A stretch of 10,779 nt of DNA, taken from NCBI GenBank assembly GCA_003218615.1, contig QHOD01000039.1, positions 1 through 10,779 on the forward strand. The letters are read 5' to 3'. Made by a program: the position numbers and the translations under genes. Numbering within the stretch: the first letter of the stretch is position 1; each line of letters begins with the position of its first letter. Shown in pieces: positions 6,621 to 10,779 of the stretch. Below the pieces are notes generated by a model that saw nothing but the letters and a program-made list of their open reading frames with translations, ran no database searches and was not told where the DNA came from. The stretch comes from Verrucomicrobiota bacterium (lineage in GTDB: Bacteria > Verrucomicrobiota > Verrucomicrobiia > Chthoniobacterales > UBA10450).

Positions 6621-7649
6621 CTAAAAAGTAATCGGCCTCGCGCTGAGATCAACGCCGCTCATTCGACCGGCTGTTACGTCTGGAGTCGCTGGGGAACCGG
6701 CCCTTTGCTTCATCCGTTCAATCCGCGAATACAAAGTGTAGCGCTCGTCGAAAATGAACTGAAGGAGCAGCCGGGTCCAGGACGAGTGATACTTCAGATT
6801 GTCGTAAAACTCCGGGGCCATTGCACGCAGCTTCGGCAGATTATTCCACGGAATAGAGGGCAAGTCGTGGTGCTCATTATGATAGCCCATGTTCAGCGCG
6901 ACGAGATTAATCGGCCCATAATAGCTGAACGTCTCCTGGTCGAAATCGTATGTGTAATGCTCCTGAATCCAGCGAGCGCCCACCGGATGCAAACCAATCG
7001 AAAAGAAAAACGCAAATGCGAGATAAAGAAACCCAGCCCAGCCGCAGAAATAAATGATGGCTGCATCATACGCCGCCGCGCAGAGGAAATTCACAAAGAA
7101 CCACCGGTCCCACATGGTGATCGCTTTCAGTCTAGGCGGCCGGGTTAGTTGAAAAAATGGAAAAAGCATGAGCCACAGCGCCTTGCGATACCATTTGTTG
7201 CCGACCAGGCGCGCCTCCCAATGATTTGCAAGGTCGGCGTCATATTCGTAATCGCCCTGATGCGAATGATGCTTGAGATGGTAAACGCGAAAACCCATTG
7301 CGCCGGGCGCAAGATTGGGAAGATCAGCCAGGACGCACACCATTTTGTTCCAGCTTTTGCTCCGGAAAATCAAATTATGTGTCGCATCATGGATGATCAC
7401 GTAATTGGCATGGTTGCCGAACGCACCGATGCAATAAGCGATGAGCAAACTGAGCCACCAAAAACCAAATCCGAGCGTGCCCGTCCAATACGCGATGGCT
7501 GTTTGTGTGACCACGATCGACAACGCGATGAGGGCCGTGTACGGATTGCGCACCATCAACTGGCGAACTTCCGGATGCGCTTTGACGAGAGCCCTCGCCC
7601 GACTCGGGTGCGGCTGATCAAACTCGGATTGGTGGAAGAAGGCCTGCAT
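6621..7649 (-). CDS. Sphingolipid delta-4 desaturase-like (DES1/DEGS-type) membrane desaturase
   Basis: A 342-residue membrane fatty acid desaturase. The three histidine boxes are HDATH (His87, 91), HLKHH (His124, 127, 128) and HNEHH (His257, 260, 261). Beyond these it carries features of eukaryotic dihydroceramide desaturase: an N-terminal FDQPHPSRARALVKAHPEVRQL segment (10-31; eukaryotic DQPH...R..I...YPEIK.L), GLHPVGARWIQEHY (219-232), ETFSYYGPINLVALNMGYHNEHHD (239-262), a YDNL motif (282-285) and DE..TLYSRIER (301-312). Four or more hydrophobic segments are present. The predicted reaction is introduction of the 4,5-trans double bond into the sphingoid base of dihydroceramide; C4-hydroxylation, as in DEGS2, is also possible. 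The last 25-30 residues are extra and low in complexity. It is the first gene of a two-gene unit with the 2-hydroxylase and is divergent from the GT9 gene. Electron donors are not encoded nearby. Confidence 0.9.
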   Translation of the reverse strand: MQAFFHQSEFDQPHPSRARALVKAHPEVRQLMVRNPYTALIALSIVVTQTAIAYWTGTLGFGFWWLSLLIAYCIGAFGNHANYVIIHDATHNLIFRSKSWNKMVCVLADLPNLAPGAMGFRVYHLKHHSHQGDYEYDADLANHWEARLVGNKWYRKALWLMLFPFFQLTRPPRLKAITMWDRWFFVNFLCAAAYDAAIIYFCGWAGFLYLAFAFFFSIGLHPVGARWIQEHYTYDFDQETFSYYGPINLVALNMGYHNEHHDLPSIPWNNLPKLRAMAPEFYDNLKYHSSWTRLLLQFIFDERYTLYSRIERMKQRAGSPATPDVTAGRMSGVDLSARPITF

Positions 7650-7678
7650 TGACGAGTCTATTTTCTAGCACAAAACTC

Positions 7679-7717
7679 GCGAAAAGACCATCTTTTGACC
7701 ACGCTAAAACTTTTCGC
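7679..7717. repeat. Nested inverted repeats in the divergent intergenic region
   Basis: GCGAAAAG (7679-7686) is matched by its perfect inverted copy CTTTTCGC (7710-7717), with 23 bp between. Nested in the left part is a second perfect dyad, AAAAGA-CCA-TCTTTT (7682-7696). A TTGACC hexamer (7695-7700) that could be a -35 box for the plus-strand GT9 gene sits between the arms, with a poor -10 (AAAGAT, 7718-7723) 17 bp further on. The arrangement could be an operator shared by the desaturase and GT9 genes. No regulator gene is in the window, and A/T-rich dyads of this size occur by chance. Confidence 0.4.
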
Positions 7718-7776
7718 AAAGATTGGCCGATTCGCACAATTTGGCTCACATTGGCCCTCTTAGGAATCGCCAGAGA

Positions 7777-9036
7777 ATGGATCTCCCGGCAGGCATTTCA
7801 ACTTTGCAACGAATCGATCGCTGGATTGGTGTACCGCTTTGCGCCATCTTAACCCTTCTCAGAAGAATCTTTGAATCCGCGGAGCCGCCAGGACCGCGCC
7901 CATTTCAACGCATTCTCTTTGTCAAGTTCGCGGAGCAGGGCTCAACGGTTCTCGCCTATCCCGCAATTCGCCGTGCGACCGAAATGGTTGGGCGGGAAAA
8001 TGTTTACGTCGTCGTCTTCGAAGACAATCGGTTCATTCTCGACGTGATGGAAATTATTCCCGATGGAAATGTGATAACGATCGCGACGCAGAGTCTGTTC
8101 GCACTCGCAGCTGGCGCACTGGGGGCGGTGCTCCAGGTTCGGAAAATCGGCATCGACGCGGTCGTTGATATGGAATTCTTAACACGCTTCTCCGCGATAC
8201 TGACGTTTACGACCGGCGCCAAATCGCGTGTTGGCTTTCATACTTTTTTTGGCGACGGACCGTACCGGGGCGATTTAATGACACATCGGCTTTTATACAA
8301 TCCTCATCTCCACACAAGTCAGATATTCGAAGCCATGGTTGAAGCATTGACCCGCGATCCAGCGATGCTCCCGACATTCGACTTTACGCCGTCTGCAAAC
8401 CAGCCTCTCGCAAGATTTCGGCCCTCGCTGTCTGAAGTTGCTGAAATCAATGCCCTGCTACAGCGCGAAAATCCTCGCATCGGTTCTGCACCACTCATCC
8501 TGCTCAACCCGAACTCGAGCGACTTGCTGCCGCTGAGGCGGTGGCCGCCTCAGCGTTATGTCGAACTCGCGCGGCGGCTGCTCGAACGTTACCCGGACCT
8601 GTTTATTGGGTTTACCGGTGCGCCGGCCGAAGCCGCTCCCAATAACCAGCTTGCAGACGAGGTCGGTTCAAGCCGCGTCATCCCGCTTGCCGGAAAAACG
8701 ACTCTGCGACAAGTGCTCGTGCTTTACACCCGCAGTGAGATTTTGGTGACGAACGACAGCGGCCCAGCTCATTTCGCCTCGATGACGCCGATTCATGTCG
8801 TCACTTTGTTTGGACCGGAAACCCCGGAACTATTCGGCGCACGTTCCCCCAATACAGAATTTTTGTACGTGGGCATCGCATGCAGCCCATGTGTAAATGC
8901 CTACAACAACCGGCAGTCGGTTTGTCGCAATAACATCTGCATGCAAGCGATCACTGTGGACGATGTTTTCAAAAAGGTTACGCGCATTTACGACTCTCTT
9001 AAAAGCAGCACATCCGGAAATTACTCTGCCGAATGA
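7777..9036 (+). CDS. Glycosyltransferase family 9 (heptosyltransferase-like)
   Basis: A 419-residue GT-B-fold protein of the ADP-heptose:LPS heptosyltransferase family. The N-terminal domain starts with RILFVKFAEQGSTVLAYP (about 45-62), the GT9 counterpart of the usual 'iR....GD.l...P' strand. The C-terminal domain has LNPNSSDLLPLRRWP (243-257), FTGAP (279-283) and the nucleotide-sugar site TNDSGPAHFAS (325-335) followed by LFGPETPELFG. Four cysteines near the end (369, 372, 383, 388) form a CxxC...C...C cluster, seen in a subset of GT9 proteins. A short hydrophobic N-terminal segment (about 18-31) may contact the membrane. The start chosen is ATG 7777, which has AGGA 11 bp upstream; the frame extends back to a TTG at 7723. 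It would transfer a heptose or other sugar to LPS or another surface glycan in the cytoplasm. The acceptor is unknown; a link to the neighbouring lipid genes is possible but unproven. Confidence 0.85.
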   Translation: MDLPAGISTLQRIDRWIGVPLCAILTLLRRIFESAEPPGPRPFQRILFVKFAEQGSTVLAYPAIRRATEMVGRENVYVVVFEDNRFILDVMEIIPDGNVITIATQSLFALAAGALGAVLQVRKIGIDAVVDMEFLTRFSAILTFTTGAKSRVGFHTFFGDGPYRGDLMTHRLLYNPHLHTSQIFEAMVEALTRDPAMLPTFDFTPSANQPLARFRPSLSEVAEINALLQRENPRIGSAPLILLNPNSSDLLPLRRWPPQRYVELARRLLERYPDLFIGFTGAPAEAAPNNQLADEVGSSRVIPLAGKTTLRQVLVLYTRSEILVTNDSGPAHFASMTPIHVVTLFGPETPELFGARSPNTEFLYVGIACSPCVNAYNNRQSVCRNNICMQAITVDDVFKKVTRIYDSLKSSTSGNYSAE

Positions 9037-10547
9037 TGGGTGTGCCGACTCATAGCTCGCGCCAATTTCGCTTCGCCGTCCTTGGAATTATCTTTCTCAC
9101 GGTCGCGATTCGCCTTCCGTCCCTTTTGCATCCGCAGCCAATCGACAGTGAAGCAATGTATTCGGTGGTGGCCAACGAGATCGTTAATGGGGGGCGGCCT
9201 TACATCGACGCAATAGAGCGCAAGCCGCCCCTTCTCTTCTGGACGTACGCCGCAATATTCAAGGTAGCAGGCGAGTTCAATTGGAAAGCGCTTCATATAG
9301 TCGCACTCGTGTGGACGCTAGGCGCGATGGCCGGCCTGTATGTGATCGGCAGCGAGTTGTTTGATCGTAATACCGGTTTGATTGCCGCGCTTTTCTACGG
9401 TGTTTTCCAACACTGGTTGACGTGGAAGAATCTCTCATTCGACGGCGAGATGCTAATGAATCTCCCTATCATCTGGGCGTGGGCAATCGCCCTCCGTCGC
9501 AGTTCATCGCCACTGCGGCCCGAACTCTTCCCAGCAGGCGCGCTGCTGGGCGCGGCCTTCCTGCTCAAACAGCCGGCCGCGATAGCAGCAGTCCCCGTCG
9601 GCGTCTATCTACTCCTCCCGAGCTATCGAGCCAGCCGTAGTTTGACGCGAACGAATGTGATCGTTCAGGCAACTATGCTCACAGGAGGATTTTTCGCAGC
9701 CCTCGGTCTCGTGACGATTGTACTTTCGCAACAAGGCATTCTCCGAGACGCATTCTATTGGACGATTGCCGACCATGACGTTCCGCATGTTTTTTGGCAG
9801 AAGGGAATCCTGATTACGCTGGCCTTCCTCGGAGCCTGTTTGCCTTTGGTAATCGGGGCGTTAATGGCCTCCCGGGACCAGAGCAAGATTTGGACTGAGA
9901 GGACGGCAGAACGAACAGCGCTTTTCGGATTACTTGTCGCCTCGGCAATCGGCGCTGCAGCGGGCGCCCGCTTTTATCCTCACTACTACGTCCAATTGAT
10001 TCCTCCGCTTGCATTGCTCGCGGCGCCGTACTACGCACGACTTTGGTCCCGGACGACGCAGCCGCCTCACTGGCTACTACGACCTGCGGTGACCTACGCG
10101 TGGTTGGCTCTCACGGTTATTGCCTTTTCAATCGAAGACTGGTCGGGGCTGGCTCCACAACGCGTTCCGTCTGAGGCGGGACGATACTTGTTCACGCATT
10201 CAAAGCCTGCTGACAGGATTTTCGTGTGGGGTCAGAGTTCGGAAATCTATCTAGACGCCGAGCGACGCCCTGCCTGTCGCTACATCACCACCTTTCCACT
10301 CACGGGTAAAGTGTTCGGCGGATCGATCCCAGGTTTCGATACGCGTAGCAGAATCTTACCCGGCGCCTGGAGAAACCTCGAGCGAGATTTTGCCAGGCAT
10401 CCGCCGACCTACATTGTCGATGTTCAGGCCGACCCGAAGACCGCAGAGTACCCAGTAACGGACTTTCCGATTCTCGCCAAACTTTTGAAGGAACGGTACC
10501 AACTGGTCGCACGGACTAGCGAGGGTCTGATCTATCGGATGCACTAG
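9033..10547 (+). CDS. GT-C membrane glycosyltransferase (ArnT/PMT-like)
   Basis: A 504-residue polytopic protein with around ten hydrophobic segments over residues 12-375, followed by a soluble C-terminal region of about 130 residues. The first periplasmic loop has the catalytic-type acidic residues Asp38 and Glu40 (PIDSEAMY), then AIERKPPLLFW (60-70), the [DE]-x-KPP signature of the dolichyl-phosphate-mannose mannosyltransferase / ArnT group. These enzymes use a polyprenyl-phosphate-linked sugar and act on the periplasmic face on lipid, glycan or protein acceptors. The acceptor here cannot be read from sequence. The soluble tail is not recognised. The gene begins inside the stop of the GT9 gene (ATGA, 9033-9036), so the two are almost certainly co-translated and probably modify the same surface molecule. 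An ATG one codon later (9036) is an equivalent start. Confidence 0.85.
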   Translation: MMGVPTHSSRQFRFAVLGIIFLTVAIRLPSLLHPQPIDSEAMYSVVANEIVNGGRPYIDAIERKPPLLFWTYAAIFKVAGEFNWKALHIVALVWTLGAMAGLYVIGSELFDRNTGLIAALFYGVFQHWLTWKNLSFDGEMLMNLPIIWAWAIALRRSSSPLRPELFPAGALLGAAFLLKQPAAIAAVPVGVYLLLPSYRASRSLTRTNVIVQATMLTGGFFAALGLVTIVLSQQGILRDAFYWTIADHDVPHVFWQKGILITLAFLGACLPLVIGALMASRDQSKIWTERTAERTALFGLLVASAIGAAAGARFYPHYYVQLIPPLALLAAPYYARLWSRTTQPPHWLLRPAVTYAWLALTVIAFSIEDWSGLAPQRVPSEAGRYLFTHSKPADRIFVWGQSSEIYLDAERRPACRYITTFPLTGKVFGGSIPGFDTRSRILPGAWRNLERDFARHPPTYIVDVQADPKTAEYPVTDFPILAKLLKERYQLVARTSEGLIYRMH

Positions 10548-10779
10548 GGCGAATCGCCCTAAGAGTCCCAAAAACAGTGCAGAAAATGAATGTCGCACAG
10601 GGTTAAGCCATGGCGAGCTGAGCCGATTTAAAATATATGTCGCGAAGCTGATCACGGGCTTGTGCGATTTCGATGTTAGACATCATGAGCAAGGGCGCAT
10701 TGATTCATTTTTCGCCAGAAACATGGTCAAAGCAGCGCACAGCTAAACTAAGATTCGCGCTCATATCGCGTCGACGCTA
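10548..10779. other. Right-end region without a supported gene
   Basis: No frame of convincing length or composition is present on either strand. The region starts with a small dyad overlapping the stop codon of the preceding gene (AGGGCGA at 10546-10552 and TCGCCCT at 10554-10560) that lacks a T-run, so it is at best a weak terminator. An AT-rich patch lies at about 10624-10640. Nothing else is recognised. Confidence 0.4.

Noticed and set aside
7149..7652. A 167-codon plus-strand open frame opposite the desaturase gene, with other long antisense frames (6211-6624, 1543-1899, 4695-5216)
   Set aside because: They are mirror frames of well-supported enzymes, show no family motifs, and have the arginine/serine-rich or scrambled composition of shadow frames.
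10546..10560. Inverted repeat AGGGCGA / TCGCCCT at the end of the GT-C gene as an intrinsic terminator
   Set aside because: The one-base centre forces a shorter stem of about 5 bp, and no T-run follows on either strand.
10603..10686. A 27-codon minus-strand frame beginning MMSNIEIAQARDQLRDIY
   Set aside because: The composition looks protein-like, but it is very short, has no ribosome binding site, and matches no family I recognise.

Overview
The window looks like a chromosomal segment of a Gram-negative, probably environmental bacterium. It is densely coded, has moderate GC by eye, often lacks strong Shine-Dalgarno sequences, and uses GTG or TTG starts next to ATG. Protein flavour suggests Verrucomicrobiota or a similar soil phylum; this is an impression and not a test. 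No rRNA, tRNA, CRISPR array or mobile element is visible.

Layout, left to right. (a) 1-124, minus: the 5' end of a possible small membrane protein that runs off the edge. (b) 256-1874, plus: an SDR oxidoreductase and a sugar/inositol-phosphate-type nucleotidyltransferase, coupled by a 4-bp ATGA overlap. (c) 5859 down to 1797, minus: a tight four-gene operon of a serine palmitoyltransferase-type alpha-oxoamine synthase, a CDP-alcohol phosphotransferase, a GNAT-like acyltransferase resembling bacterial ceramide synthase, and a second CDP-alcohol phosphotransferase. Its last gene overlaps the plus-strand nucleotidyltransferase tail to tail by 78 bp. (d) 7649 down to 6004, minus: a desaturase closely resembling eukaryotic dihydroceramide delta-4 desaturase (DES1/DEGS), 2 bp from a fatty-acid/ceramide 2-hydroxylase (FA2H/Scs7 type). 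(e) 7777-10547, plus: a GT9 (heptosyltransferase-like) glycosyltransferase, coupled by ATGA to a multi-spanning GT-C glycosyltransferase. (f) 10548-10779: no supported gene.

Read together, (b)-(d) look like a near-complete sphingolipid locus. Serine plus an acyl thioester would give 3-oxosphinganine (SPT). The SDR would reduce the 3-oxo group, the GNAT-like enzyme would N-acylate, and the DES1-like and FA2H-like enzymes would add a 4,5 double bond and a 2-hydroxyl, modifications best known from eukaryotic ceramides. The head-group part is the most unusual. The nucleotidyltransferase and the DGCDGEIAR-type CDP-alcohol phosphotransferase resemble, over most of their lengths, the two halves of the fused archaeal enzyme IPCT/DIPPS (inositol-1-phosphate cytidylyltransferase / di-myo-inositol-phosphate-phosphate synthase). 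Here they are separate convergent genes. My hypothesis is that CDP-inositol (or a similar CDP-polyol) is made and its phospho-polyol is transferred to a ceramide or lipid acceptor, giving an inositol-phosphoceramide-like lipid by a route unlike the eukaryotic one. Family assignments come from motifs and remembered family sequences; no search was run.
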